DNA of 64,000 nucleotides from Ruminococcus sp. (GCA_017441505.1 JAFRXL010000001.1:35298-99297), one strand, 5' to 3'. Counted from the stretch's first letter, positions 54,176-63,253 are shown. Notes: a model not told the origin generated them from the letters alone. Translations and numbers: made by a program.

Positions 54176-54970
54176 TCATTTCTTAGCAAGGAATATAGTT
54201 CCGATCTCCTTATCCTCAAAGAGGTCGTAAAGGAGCTCCGGATCTTTACCATTCATTATTACCATATCGATACCGGCTTCTGTAGCTATCTTAGCGGCGT
54301 TTATCTTTGTGGACATTCCGCCTGTACCAAGACTTGTTCCTGCACCGCCGGCAACGCTTTCTATCTCCGGAGTTATTTTCTCAACTACGTGGATAGGTTT
54401 TGCATCCGGATTTGTTCTCGGATCGTCATCATAAAGTCCGTCAATATCAGAGAGTATCAGCAGCAGATCAGCTCCGGAGAGCTCTGCAACAAGAGCGGAA
54501 AGAGAGTCGTTTTCGCCGATCTCAAGCTCCAGCTCATCGATAGCTATGGTATCATTCTCGTTGACTATCGGAATAACGTCCATACCGACAAGACTTTCTA
54601 TTGTATTCTTGAAGTTCTGGCAATGACTTTCATTATTGATGATAGTTTTAGTCAGGAGTATCTGACCCACAGTAACGCTGTATTTAGCGAACATATCGTC
54701 ATAAACGTGCATGAGCTCGCACTGTCCTATAGCGGCGACTGCCTGTTTGAGCTTAGTCTCCTTAGGCTTTTCGGGGAGTCCGAGTTTGCCTGCACCAAGT
54801 CCCACAGCTCCGGAAGAAACCATTATTATCTCTTTGCCGGAATTATGAAGATCGGAGATAACCCTTACAAGATTGGTCATTCTTCTTATATTGAGTTTAC
54901 CGGTCTTGTGTGCGAGAGTAGAAGTACCAAGCTTTATTACAACACGTTTTTTCTGGGAAATATTTCTCAT
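54176..54970 (-). CDS. proB: Glutamate 5-kinase
   Basis: First step of proline synthesis, phosphorylating glutamate. The amino-acid-kinase fold shows VVIKLGTSTLAHKTG, MVSSGAVGLGAGKLG, VPIVNENDTIA (IPIVNEND site of feedback control) and LLILSDIDGLYDDDPR. At 264 residues it lacks the C-terminal PUA domain found in about 370-residue enzymes; a short form of this type is known. Followed 14 bases later by proA. Confidence 0.94.
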   Translation of the reverse strand: MRNISQKKRVVIKLGTSTLAHKTGKLNIRRMTNLVRVISDLHNSGKEIIMVSSGAVGLGAGKLGLPEKPKETKLKQAVAAIGQCELMHVYDDMFAKYSVTVGQILLTKTIINNESHCQNFKNTIESLVGMDVIPIVNENDTIAIDELELEIGENDSLSALVAELSGADLLLILSDIDGLYDDDPRTNPDAKPIHVVEKITPEIESVAGGAGTSLGTGGMSTKINAAKIATEAGIDMVIMNGKDPELLYDLFEDKEIGTIFLAKK

Positions 54971-54983
54971 ATCAAAACTTCTT

Positions 54984-55934
54984 TCAGTTTACTTTATTTA
55001 TAGGAGCTCCATTCTGCCAAGCTCTTATGTTGTCACAAACTATCTTCACGAGCCGCTGTCTCGTTTCGAGCGGAGCCCATGCAGTATGGGGAGTTATAAC
55101 GCAGTTTTTAGCATTTTTCAGAGGAGTGTCCGGAGACATCGGCTCTTTTTCGAGAACATCGAGATAAGCAGCAGCTATCTTTTCCTCGTTCAAAGCTTCT
55201 GCGAGTTCTTTTTCGTTGACTATTCCGCCTCTTGCGGTATTTATAAGCATTGCAGAGGGTCGCATATGCGAGATAAGCTCGCTGTTTACGATACCTTTTG
55301 TCTTATCGGTAAGCGGACAGTGGAATGTGAGTACGTCAGCCTTCTCAGCGGCTGAAAACAGGTCTGTGACCTCATACGGACAGTCCGCAGGCTTAGTTCT
55401 CGTGCTTATGACGATATTCATTCCGAAAGCCTTTCCTATCTCAGCGACTTTTTTGCCTATAGAGCCATATCCGATAATAGAAAGAGTACGTCCGACAAGC
55501 TCTGATATAGGGATAGGGAAGTATGAGAATGACGGGAAACGCTCCCATTCGCCTTTTTTAACAGCATTATCGTAGTCTCTTATGCGGCTGAATCGGTCGA
55601 GGATATAGGCGAAGGTCTGCTGAGCAACAGCATTTGTCGAGTACTGTCCGGCATTGCAGACAACGATGCCTTTTTGTGCAGCATAGTCCACATCAACATT
55701 GTTATAGCCTGTAGCGAAAAGTCCGATGTACTTTATATTCGGACAAGCGTCCATTACCTCACGGGTGATGAGTACTTTATTACAGAGGACTATATCAGCA
55801 TCGCCGATTTTTTCAATGGTCTCCTCCGGTTTTGTGAGGGGGATTACATTTACCTCGCCGAGCTCTTCAAGCTGAGAAACCGGAATATCGCCGCTTATAT
55901 TAACTGTATACCAATCAAGAACAGCTATCTTCAC
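54984..55934 (-). CDS. D-2-hydroxyacid dehydrogenase (NAD-dependent)
   Basis: Reduces a 2-keto acid to the D-hydroxy acid or the reverse; closest in style to glycerate dehydrogenases. The NAD-binding motif is IIGYGSIGKKVA. Catalytic residues are Arg in LINTARGGIVNE, Glu in DVLEKEPM and His in VITPHTAWAP. The 316-residue length fits. It lies in one operon with proBA, 13 bases upstream of proB on the minus strand. Its substrate (glycerate, hydroxypyruvate or other) cannot be decided from sequence. Confidence 0.88.
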   Translation of the reverse strand: MKIAVLDWYTVNISGDIPVSQLEELGEVNVIPLTKPEETIEKIGDADIVLCNKVLITREVMDACPNIKYIGLFATGYNNVDVDYAAQKGIVVCNAGQYSTNAVAQQTFAYILDRFSRIRDYDNAVKKGEWERFPSFSYFPIPISELVGRTLSIIGYGSIGKKVAEIGKAFGMNIVISTRTKPADCPYEVTDLFSAAEKADVLTFHCPLTDKTKGIVNSELISHMRPSAMLINTARGGIVNEKELAEALNEEKIAAAYLDVLEKEPMSPDTPLKNAKNCVITPHTAWAPLETRQRLVKIVCDNIRAWQNGAPINKVN

Positions 55935-55936
55935 TT

Positions 55937-56311
55937 TTATTCCTCCGTGCTCTTATTTTCGTCAGAGTCTGCATCAGATGAAGTCGCCTTTGAAGCAGTT
56001 TCAACAGCTTCTGCCGGAGCTTTGAATATAAACGAAGAAATAAGTGCTGCAAGGATGAGAACTCCCTCGACAATGCCGATGCCGTAGAAAAGAGCCTTGC
56101 TGTTATCAGAGATCCATATAGCGAGTGAAGCAGCAATAGCTATAGCCATTATAAGCTGATATGGACGCTTTTGTACAAAAAATCTATAAGCGAAGAATAT
56201 TGCTCCGATGCAGACGAATGTCATATGAAGTCCTAAAGGGAATGGGAAGAGTGAAGGCTGTGAAGCGTCAGAAGTCTGAGCCATTTGTATAAACATATCT
56301 GTAATATTCAT
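55937..56311 (-). CDS. Small membrane protein, unknown
   Basis: Not recognised. 124 residues with three hydrophobic segments (about 27-44, 51-67, 76-95) and an acidic, Ser-rich C-terminal tail. I start at MNITDMF, which has GGAG five bases ahead; the frame is open further upstream but without a better site. It is the first gene of the minus-strand operon that continues with the dehydrogenase and proBA, two bases before the dehydrogenase start. Confidence 0.65.
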   Translation of the reverse strand: MNITDMFIQMAQTSDASQPSLFPFPLGLHMTFVCIGAIFFAYRFFVQKRPYQLIMAIAIAASLAIWISDNSKALFYGIGIVEGVLILAALISSFIFKAPAEAVETASKATSSDADSDENKSTEE

Positions 56312-56371
56312 AATATCTCCATTCTGTCTGCGGACGTATGCAGACGTATTGATTTTAAACATACTTTATAC

Positions 56372-56400
56372 ATTATATCATATAGATGAGAAAAATTCAA
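56372..56400 (-). promoter_or_regulatory. Sigma-A promoter of the minus-strand proBA operon
   Basis: On the minus strand TTGAAT, a 17-base spacer and TATAAT with TGA before it (extended -10). The leader contains the tandem pair TGCGGACGTA and TGCAGACGTA. Confidence 0.62.
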
Positions 56401-56544
56401 CATTTTTCAGAAATTTCTTGGGCTGTACACGAACTATGCATTATAATCCGATGATTTTTGGATGCATGAGATCATTGTGCACAACATTGCGGAACTATGA
56501 TTTATCGTCTATCGCATAGAAGCTAAAAAAAGCACTATTTTTCA

Positions 56545-56573
56545 TTGATACTGTAAGAAAAATAATGTATAAT
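56545..56573 (+). promoter_or_regulatory. Sigma-A promoter of the pectate-lyase-like gene
   Basis: TTGATA, a 17-base spacer, TATAAT. Upstream, GAACTATG occurs at 56431 and 56492, and once more before the GH43 gene (38826). Confidence 0.65.
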
Positions 56574-56620
56574 ATTATCAATATATTTGTGACGATTTAT
56601 TTTTTCAGGAGGATATTATT

Positions 56621-59194
56621 ATGAATAAAAAGTCAAAAAGACTTTGTGCACTGCTTACGGGTATCTTGACTGTCAGCTCGTGTGCATCAGGTCTGTTACC
56701 AGAAAAAGAAAGCGTTAAGGAGCTTCCGGCTTCTGCTGCTTCAGGTCAGCTTCTTGCATTCCCCGGAGCTGTTGGCGGAGGAAAATTTGCTACCGGCGGA
56801 CGTGGCGGAGAAGTCTATCACGTTACTAACCTCAACGACAGCGGTGAAGGTTCATTCAGAGATGCGGTAAGCAAGTCCAACAGAATAGTTGTATTTGACG
56901 TAAGCGGCACTATCGAGCTTAAAGGCAACATTTTATGTCAGAACAATATCACTATTGCTGGTCAGACAGCTCCGGGCGGCTCTGGAATCACGCTCAAGAA
57001 CTATAAAATGGGTATGTCGGGAGATAACATAATTTGCAGATACATAAGCTCTCGTCCCGGACCTTATGCTTCTACAAGCTCCGGTAACGACGCATGGGGC
57101 GGTGCTAAAGGCTCTAACTCCATAATAGACCACTGCTCAATGGGCTGGACCACTGATGAACAATGGGGACTTTACTCAAATAACCTTAACTATACTGTAC
57201 AGTACTCGGTGCTTGGTCCTGCCGACTCATGGGGCGGTCATAAAAAGGGACTTCACGGATTTGGTATAATGCTCGGAAAAGGAAACCTCACTTTTGACCA
57301 TAACCTCATTATCCACAATGTTTCCAGAAACTTCCGTGGAAAAATTCCGGATCAGTATACTGCTGATTTCACAAATAATATCATCTACGACTGGGGCTAT
57401 CAGACAGCTTATGGTACTATAGGTCACCTGAATTACGTAAATAATACTCTTAAAGCCGGAAAGTCCACTACAGGCGGCTATCACTGGATGTATGTTGACA
57501 GCACCACAAAACCGCAGAATTTCAAGGTGTACTGTGCCGGAAACAGGCTCATCAACAAAGACGGCTCGTTCCATTCCATAACAAATGATAACTGGTCAGG
57601 TGTAACAGTGAAGGATTCTATCGGTATAACCAAAAATGACCTTTACAGTGCGACTCCTTTCCAGATAAACATAAACGGTGAGAACGCTTCAACTGCAACT
57701 ACCTGCGAGAGTGCCGCTGCTTCTTACGATCACGTTATCGCTTATGCCGGAAACGGTATCTCGTCAAACAAGAGAACTGCTATAGACCAGCAGTGTGCTA
57801 ATGAGACTAAAAACGGCACAGGCTCATGTTCGGGTACGTCTGAATATGATTCATCTGTGACCGACCTTAATAAGTACAGCATCCAGTGCGGAGTTACTTA
57901 CAACTATCCGTCAGCAGTTCTTAAAAAGGAGATAGTTGATAACGATAACGACGGTATGGCTGACGACTGGGAGCTTGCCCGTGGACTCGACCCGAATGAC
58001 CCTTCTGACTATAAGGGTGATTACTGCGATAAGGGCTATATGAATATCGAGTACTACATCAATGACCTCACTGTTGATTCTTTCCCTAAGGGAGTAGTTG
58101 AGCTTTCTCCTACAGGAAATTTCACTCCAATACCGTCAGTGTCAGCTTTTGAGACTATCGAAGCTGAAAGCTATATATCACAGGAAAATGTCCGCACAGA
58201 AGACCTCTCGACCGGCGGACAGAATATAGGCTATATCACTAACGGAAGCTGGGCAATGTACCGCAAAGTCGATTTCGGTGACGGTGCACGTTCATTTAAA
58301 GGACTTTTATCAGGTAATGCTGCGACTATCGAGCTTTACCTTGACAGTCTCTCAGGTACTCCGGCAGCAACGGTAAAATTCCCCGGTACAAGCGGTTTCA
58401 GTGAGTACAAGGAAATAGAGGCTACTATCCCACAGATAACCGGCACTCACAACCTCTACCTTAAATTTACTGGCGGAGACGGCTATCTGCTCAACGCTGA
58501 CAGCTTTGTGTTTGGTAAAGAAGATGTTCCGATAAAAGGCAGTTTAATATCAAAAGTTTCAGTTAACGCATCAGCTAATCCAACGAACTGGAAAATAAGC
58601 CCGAATGCTGATGTTGGTTCACTCGTGTTCGGAGACCGTGATTTTGCTGTAAGCAGTCTGCCGGATGCTCTGAAGGGCGGTGAGGTACTGCTCACTTCCT
58701 GTGATGCTAAAGGTACTACCGGTGATACTGCTGTACTGACTGCCGGTGAGGATATTGATCTGTACATTCTTCTCGACAGCAGAGTTGAAAATGACCCGGC
58801 TTTCCTCAGCGGTACAGAAGCAATGTCGGTAAGAAAGACTGAGTACACTTCTTCTGATTTTGTTGTAACTACAGATAACGGCGTTACTTTCATGCCTTAT
58901 AAAAAGTCACTCAAAAATGGCGAGACATTTACGCTCGGAAGCAATGGTCAGACCTATATGTGCGTAAACTTCTTTGCAATGGCTGTACCAAGCAGTTCAA
59001 AAACTCAGAGCGGAGACATAAACGCAGACGGCAGTATCAATATCGCTGACCTTGTAATGCTCCAGAAGTATCTGCTCAGAGCTTCATCACTTACCTCTGA
59101 ACAAGGTGCAGCAGCCGACTTTGACAATGACGGTATCATAGATTCATTCGATGCATTACTGCTTAAAAGAACGCTCATAAAGGCTTTATCCTGA
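56621..59194 (+). CDS. Cellulosomal pectate-lyase-like enzyme with CBM6 and dockerin
   Basis: Secreted pectin-degrading enzyme of 857 residues. The signal region ends in TVSSC, which could also be read as a lipobox. A right-handed beta-helix domain follows (about 45-440; AFPGAVGGGKFATGGRGGEVYHV, then VFDVSGTIEL and ITIAGQTAPGGSGI), the start style of PL1-type lyases. Then come a calcium-loop segment (DNDNDGMADDWE, about 445), CBM6 (about 510-635), a beta-rich domain (about 640-780) and a dockerin (about 797-857, GDINADGSINIAD and ADFDNDGIIDSFD). AGGAGG precedes the ATG. Confidence 0.88.
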   Translation: MNKKSKRLCALLTGILTVSSCASGLLPEKESVKELPASAASGQLLAFPGAVGGGKFATGGRGGEVYHVTNLNDSGEGSFRDAVSKSNRIVVFDVSGTIELKGNILCQNNITIAGQTAPGGSGITLKNYKMGMSGDNIICRYISSRPGPYASTSSGNDAWGGAKGSNSIIDHCSMGWTTDEQWGLYSNNLNYTVQYSVLGPADSWGGHKKGLHGFGIMLGKGNLTFDHNLIIHNVSRNFRGKIPDQYTADFTNNIIYDWGYQTAYGTIGHLNYVNNTLKAGKSTTGGYHWMYVDSTTKPQNFKVYCAGNRLINKDGSFHSITNDNWSGVTVKDSIGITKNDLYSATPFQININGENASTATTCESAAASYDHVIAYAGNGISSNKRTAIDQQCANETKNGTGSCSGTSEYDSSVTDLNKYSIQCGVTYNYPSAVLKKEIVDNDNDGMADDWELARGLDPNDPSDYKGDYCDKGYMNIEYYINDLTVDSFPKGVVELSPTGNFTPIPSVSAFETIEAESYISQENVRTEDLSTGGQNIGYITNGSWAMYRKVDFGDGARSFKGLLSGNAATIELYLDSLSGTPAATVKFPGTSGFSEYKEIEATIPQITGTHNLYLKFTGGDGYLLNADSFVFGKEDVPIKGSLISKVSVNASANPTNWKISPNADVGSLVFGDRDFAVSSLPDALKGGEVLLTSCDAKGTTGDTAVLTAGEDIDLYILLDSRVENDPAFLSGTEAMSVRKTEYTSSDFVVTTDNGVTFMPYKKSLKNGETFTLGSNGQTYMCVNFFAMAVPSSSKTQSGDINADGSINIADLVMLQKYLLRASSLTSEQGAAADFDNDGIIDSFDALLLKRTLIKALS

Positions 59195-59223
59195 GCTTTT
59201 AGATAACTTAACAGCGAAATTAA

Positions 59224-59258
59224 AAGCCGCTTGAAAATTTTTTCAAGCGGCTTTTTTT
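59224..59258 (+). terminator. Rho-independent terminator after the lyase gene
   Basis: AAGCCGCTTGAAAA and its complement form a stem of about 13 bp, followed by TTTTTTT. Confidence 0.9.
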
Positions 59259-59314
59259 GAAATATTATTTTTATTACTTCGACAATTAACTATCTATACA
59301 TTGATAAAATTTAT

Positions 59315-59470
59315 GTCGGTCAAGCCGAGGCAAATGATGCGGAACATCCGTGCAGCGTTGCTTTGCTCGCTGTACTGCTTCTTAGGAAGGGCTCTGCCCT
59401 TCCTCGTACACCTTCCCGCCAAAGGGTTGTGAACCCTTTGGAATCCCTTTTTTGCCGACTTCGTCGTTTT
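59315..59470. repeat. REP-like element of stacked palindromes
   Basis: Three hairpins in a row: CAGCG/CGCTG (59353-59372), AGGAAGGGC/GCCCTTCCT (59384-59404, perfect 9 bp) and CCAAAGGGTT/AACCCTTTGG (59419-59441, perfect 10 bp). An outer pair GGCAAA (59329-59334)/TTTGCC (59451-59456) encloses them. No ORF is evident. It lies between convergent genes and resembles repeated intergenic elements of Ruminococcus-type genomes. Confidence 0.55.
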
Positions 59471-59490
59471 ATAATTGCAGTATTAATAGA

Positions 59491-60486
59491 TCAGTTCTGT
59501 CCTGTACCAGTGCTTGGACGAGCTGAAACCTTAGCAAATTCACCTGTAGAACCAACATTTTCAACTGTCATAGCATTTGAATCATAGTAGAACCAGAGGA
59601 GAATAGCAGCAAGACCAGGGTTGTCCTTAGCATTGATATGGAAGTGGATAGTGTCGCCCTGCTTACAGCTTACGTTATCACCGTATACAACGAATCCGCT
59701 TTCAGAAGAAACATCGACCTTCTGAACAGTTCCGCTGCCTACAGTAATTGTACCGTTGATGATCTTATCAGGATCAATAGTAACGCCGTCGATAGAGGAG
59801 AAGTCAGTAACGATAGAGATAGGGTAGTCACCATCAGGGATATTGTCCTTGATCTTGAACTGAACATCGATGAATTCGTTATTGAATACGAAGTTCTTGT
59901 TCTTAGAAATGTCTACCCAGAGAACGTACTGCCCCTGAGAGTTGCTCTTGTAATCGGAAACATCAGGAGCAGCTGCAATTGATGTAACAGGAACGTATTC
60001 AGTTACAGGCTGACCTCCAGCCTCTGTTACAGCCTCGCCCTGTGCATTTGTTACAGGAACAGCTTCTGTTACAGTCTGACCGTTATCATCCACTACTTCT
60101 TTTACTCCGCCGGAAGTTTTAGGGGAAGTATCGATAGAAGACGGGTCAGGACCGTCAAGGCTCATTCCGCCCTCGCTGGAAACTCCGCCGTTTCCGAGGG
60201 AACCGGACTGTACAGGGAATATGATAGGGTTGCCCTTTTCGTTGGTGATCGCTTCAATGCTGACTTCTTCTTTTTCTTCATTTGCATTGTTTTGACTCTG
60301 AGTGCTGTCATTGTCATTATTATTATTATCTTCAACATTTTTATCTGATTCGCCGGTGGAATCATCAGTAGAGTAATTTTTTTCAGAACTGCTGCTGCTG
60401 GACTTAGAGGAACATCCAGTTACAGATGCAAAAGCAAAGCAGGTAAGAAGTGCAAGTGCGATCAATCTTCTTTTTAAAGTGTTCAT
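59491..60486 (-). CDS. Lipoprotein with cohesin-like C-terminal region
   Basis: Lipoprotein of 331 residues; the signal peptide ends in SVTGC (Cys 25). A long Ser/Asn/Asp-rich spacer is followed by short repeats (QTVTEAVPVT, GEAVTEAGG, QPVTEYVPVTS). The last about 145 residues are beta-rich. They read like the second half of a cohesin-type domain (IPDGDYPISIVT, then DKIINGTITVGSG) followed by a first half (CKQGDTIHFHINAKDNPGLAA, FYYDSNAMTVENVGS). The assignment is pattern-based. If correct it is a membrane-tethered cohesin relative next to a dockerin enzyme. Confidence 0.6.
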   Translation of the reverse strand: MNTLKRRLIALALLTCFAFASVTGCSSKSSSSSSEKNYSTDDSTGESDKNVEDNNNNDNDSTQSQNNANEEKEEVSIEAITNEKGNPIIFPVQSGSLGNGGVSSEGGMSLDGPDPSSIDTSPKTSGGVKEVVDDNGQTVTEAVPVTNAQGEAVTEAGGQPVTEYVPVTSIAAAPDVSDYKSNSQGQYVLWVDISKNKNFVFNNEFIDVQFKIKDNIPDGDYPISIVTDFSSIDGVTIDPDKIINGTITVGSGTVQKVDVSSESGFVVYGDNVSCKQGDTIHFHINAKDNPGLAAILLWFYYDSNAMTVENVGSTGEFAKVSARPSTGTGQN

Positions 60487-60537
60487 TTAAAATTTTCCTT
60501 TCGTAAATGGAGCGTGCTTCTCCGTTTTCTTATACAT

Positions 60538-60566
60538 ATTATACACAAGACAACGTTCTTTGTCAA
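60538..60566 (-). promoter_or_regulatory. Consensus sigma-A promoter of the lipoprotein gene
   Basis: On the minus strand TTGACA, a 17-base spacer, TATAAT: a full consensus, implying strong expression. Confidence 0.78.
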
Positions 60567-60657
60567 GCGACATTGAGAAATGTTATCGTTTGTTCGACAA
60601 AGTCTCATGCATTGAACATTAACATTTCACTAAATTTTCACTTGGTCTGAAAAAGCT

Positions 60658-62514
60658 TTATTTAGCCCTTTCCGGCGACCTTTTCAGCAAGAAAAGTCTG
60701 CCGCTGAACGGGGGTATATTCATGTCGATATGGTCGTTTTGAACGGTGAATTCCGTTGAGCCGTCCGGCGTTGTACCGCTGTAGAGCTGGTTGTCAGAAT
60801 CAAGGAGAAGTTTAACATCAAAGCCCTTGCCAATGGAAACAGAATAGTCGGACTGATACCAGTCTGAGAAATTCAGCACAGCGAGTATATCGCTGTCAGC
60901 ACTTTTCCTGCGGATAGCGTATATGCAGCGGTCGGTGGAATTGCAGTCCTCCCACATAAAGTTAGTCGGGTCATAGTCATAGTGGAGTGCATTATATTTC
61001 AGATAGATGTGATTAAGAGCTTTTACATACTCACGGAAAGAGTCGTGCAGAGGATATTTGAGCATATCCCAGTCCTGTTCACGCTTTTCGTCCCATTCAC
61101 GCAGCTGAGCGAGTTCATTTCCCATGAAATTGAGTTTTTTTCCGGGGTGAGCTATCATGTACATATACAAAGCTCTTGCCTGAGGGAATTTTTCCGGGTA
61201 CTGACCGTTCATCTTCTGAGCTATGGTAGCTTTTCCGTGAACTACTTCATCGTGAGAGAAGGGGAGTATGAACTTCTCGTTGTAGAAATACAGCATAGAG
61301 AAGGTGAGCTTATGGTAGTCCCGTGTGCGGTACATGGGAGCACTCTGGAAATATTCAAGTGTATCGTGCATCCAGCCGAGGTCCCACTTGTAATCGAAAC
61401 CAAGACCGCCGTCGAAAACAGGAGCGGTGACTTTGGGGTAAGACGAGGAATCTTCAGCGGAAATAATAGCCGAAGGATGTCTTGCTTTCAGACCGCAGTT
61501 CATAGACTTCAGAAATTCTATAGCAATGCGGTTCTCGCCTCGGTACTCCTGACCGTTCCAGTATATCATATTTCTGATAGCGTCCATTCTCAGACCGTCA
61601 AAGTGGTAGACGCTCAGCCAGTAGTTGGCAGCGGACTGGATAAAGCTGCGGACTTCACCTTTAGAGTGCATAAAATTGCGGCTTCCCCATTCATTGTAGG
61701 TGGCTTCGTCATCGGGGAATTCGTATAGTCTTGTACCGTCGTATTCAGTGAGGGCATAGTGGTCGACCGCAAAGTGTACAGGAACAAAATCAACTATAAC
61801 ACCAATGCCTTTTTTGTGACATATATCGACAAATTCCATGAGCTGTCTGGGAGTGCCGTATCTTGAAGTAGGGGAGAAGAAGCCTGTACTCTGGTAGCCC
61901 CATGATTCATCGCAAGGGTGCTCGCTGAGGGGCATAAGTTCGATGAAGTTATAGCCGTATTCAAGAGCGTAATCGGCTATCTGCTCAGCTATTTCGGCAT
62001 AGTTGTACCAGCCTTCCTGAGCTGTTATCTCATCGGAAGTGAGAGTTGAAATATCATCGCTTTCAGTCGGAACAGGAGCTTTTCTTCTCCATGAACCGAG
62101 GTGGACTTCGTATATATTCATAGGCTTGTCTCGGCAGTCAGTACGTTTGCTGAGCCAGTCGCTGTCGGAGAAACGGAAACCATTAAGACTCCGTATCACG
62201 GAGCAAGTTCCGGGACGCACTTCCATACCGAATCCATACGGGTCGCAGTGGTCGATGAAATTACCTTTTCTGTCGTATATCCTGTACTTATAACGCATAC
62301 CTTCCTTAGCTTCGGGAATGATAATTTCATAGAAATTTCCGTCAGCAACAGGGGACATAGGCTGATCCTGCCAGTTGTTGAAATCGCCTACTACAGCGAC
62401 TTTAGAAGCATTAGGAGCATAAGTGCGGAATACAGTGCCGCTGTTTGAGACATGAGCTCCGAGGTACTCATAAGCGTCAAATATCTCGCCTTTATAAAAA
62501 CCATAAATATCCAT
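60658..62514 (-). CDS. glgB: 1,4-alpha-glucan branching enzyme
   Basis: Makes alpha-1,6 branches in glycogen. An N-terminal CBM48 (about 20-105, VFRTYAPNASKVAVVGDFNNW) precedes the GH13 barrel with VDFVPVHF, nucleophile Asp in FDGLRMDAIRNM, acid Glu in IISAEDSSSYP and transition-state Asp in PFSHDEVVHGK. About 618 residues from MDIYGFYKG, the start I prefer because AGGAGG lies six bases ahead. It is alone, without glgA/C/D nearby. It faces a TetR regulator. Confidence 0.94.
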   Translation of the reverse strand: MDIYGFYKGEIFDAYEYLGAHVSNSGTVFRTYAPNASKVAVVGDFNNWQDQPMSPVADGNFYEIIIPEAKEGMRYKYRIYDRKGNFIDHCDPYGFGMEVRPGTCSVIRSLNGFRFSDSDWLSKRTDCRDKPMNIYEVHLGSWRRKAPVPTESDDISTLTSDEITAQEGWYNYAEIAEQIADYALEYGYNFIELMPLSEHPCDESWGYQSTGFFSPTSRYGTPRQLMEFVDICHKKGIGVIVDFVPVHFAVDHYALTEYDGTRLYEFPDDEATYNEWGSRNFMHSKGEVRSFIQSAANYWLSVYHFDGLRMDAIRNMIYWNGQEYRGENRIAIEFLKSMNCGLKARHPSAIISAEDSSSYPKVTAPVFDGGLGFDYKWDLGWMHDTLEYFQSAPMYRTRDYHKLTFSMLYFYNEKFILPFSHDEVVHGKATIAQKMNGQYPEKFPQARALYMYMIAHPGKKLNFMGNELAQLREWDEKREQDWDMLKYPLHDSFREYVKALNHIYLKYNALHYDYDPTNFMWEDCNSTDRCIYAIRRKSADSDILAVLNFSDWYQSDYSVSIGKGFDVKLLLDSDNQLYSGTTPDGSTEFTVQNDHIDMNIPPFSGRLFLLKRSPERAK

Positions 62515-62582
62515 AGGGAACCTCCTGAATGTAAATTTTTCTGCGGAGATTGACATGAGTCGAAAAAATATTGTATAATAAT

Positions 62583-62611
62583 ATTATATGATCGGCGTAA
62601 CACATTTTCAA
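62583..62611 (-). promoter_or_regulatory. Sigma-A promoter of glgB
   Basis: On the minus strand TTGAAA, a 17-base spacer, TATAAT, with a leader of about 60 bases. Confidence 0.65.
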
Positions 62612-62639
62612 CAGTCATTTTTAAACATTAGTCTAATAA

Positions 62640-62663
62640 GCGACACTTATCTAAAATTGTCGC
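62640..62663. promoter_or_regulatory. Candidate operator for the adjacent TetR
   Basis: The inverted repeat GCGACA-12-TGTCGC lies 20 bases before the tetR ATG and overlaps a -10-like TAAAAT. It would suit self-repression; it is about 30 bases from the glgB -35 box. Confidence 0.4.
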
Positions 62664-62682
62664 AGTATGGAGGCAGCACAAA

Positions 62683-63216
62683 ATGGATATACGTATAGAA
62701 AGGACACGCAGAAGCATAATAAATGCATTTTTACAGCTTCGTTCAAGGAAGTCGCTTGAAAAGATAACGGTCAAGGAGCTCGCTGCTCTTGCGGAGATAA
62801 ATAAAGCGACTTTTTATCTGCATTATCATGATGTATATGATCTTTCGGAAAATCTTGAACGTGAGGCAGTACAGTCAACGCTCCGGAGCATACCTCACCC
62901 GGAGGATATACTTACTGATATGAAGAGCTTCATTCATCAGCTCGGTGATGCCTTTGTTGCCAATGAGCAGCTCATCAAGATTCTTTTCGAGGGCAACAGA
63001 AGTGCGAGCTTTGCGGCTGTATTTGAAGAGGAGCTTATAAAGGTCATACGTGATGTCGACCCTGAGTATGAGCCCAAACAGGAAAATCGTATGATAATGA
63101 CCTACATGATATACGGCGGATACTACACCTACTTCAAGTACTGTGATATGGGCATAAAGACGGTCCTTGAACTTATGGAAAAGCTCTCGGGCGGCATAAT
63201 GAGCCTTTATGAGTGA
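62683..63216 (+). CDS. TetR-family regulator
   Basis: 177-residue DNA-binding protein. The N-terminal HTH (about 8-50) reads RSIINAFLQLRSRKSLEKITVKELA in essence, then INKATFYLHYHDVYDL, the usual TetR recognition-helix end. The C-terminal part resembles the DhaS-like TetR_C group (YMIYGGYYTYFKYCD). AGGAGG-like TGGAGG precedes the ATG. It is divergent from glgB; whether it controls glgB or only itself is not shown. Ligand unknown. Confidence 0.85.
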   Translation: MDIRIERTRRSIINAFLQLRSRKSLEKITVKELAALAEINKATFYLHYHDVYDLSENLEREAVQSTLRSIPHPEDILTDMKSFIHQLGDAFVANEQLIKILFEGNRSASFAAVFEEELIKVIRDVDPEYEPKQENRMIMTYMIYGGYYTYFKYCDMGIKTVLELMEKLSGGIMSLYE

Positions 63217-63253
63217 TTTCTCGGCAGCAAAAGTTAAAATTCGGTACATCCTA

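Noticed and set aside
54110-55003. Plus-strand frame of 297 codons across proB
   Set aside because: It covers proB almost exactly on the opposite strand; proB is unmistakable and the antisense product matches nothing.
56327-56346. Tandem pair TGCGGACGTA/TGCAGACGTA as a regulatory repeat
   Set aside because: Only two imperfect copies; no further support, so mentioned only in the promoter entry.
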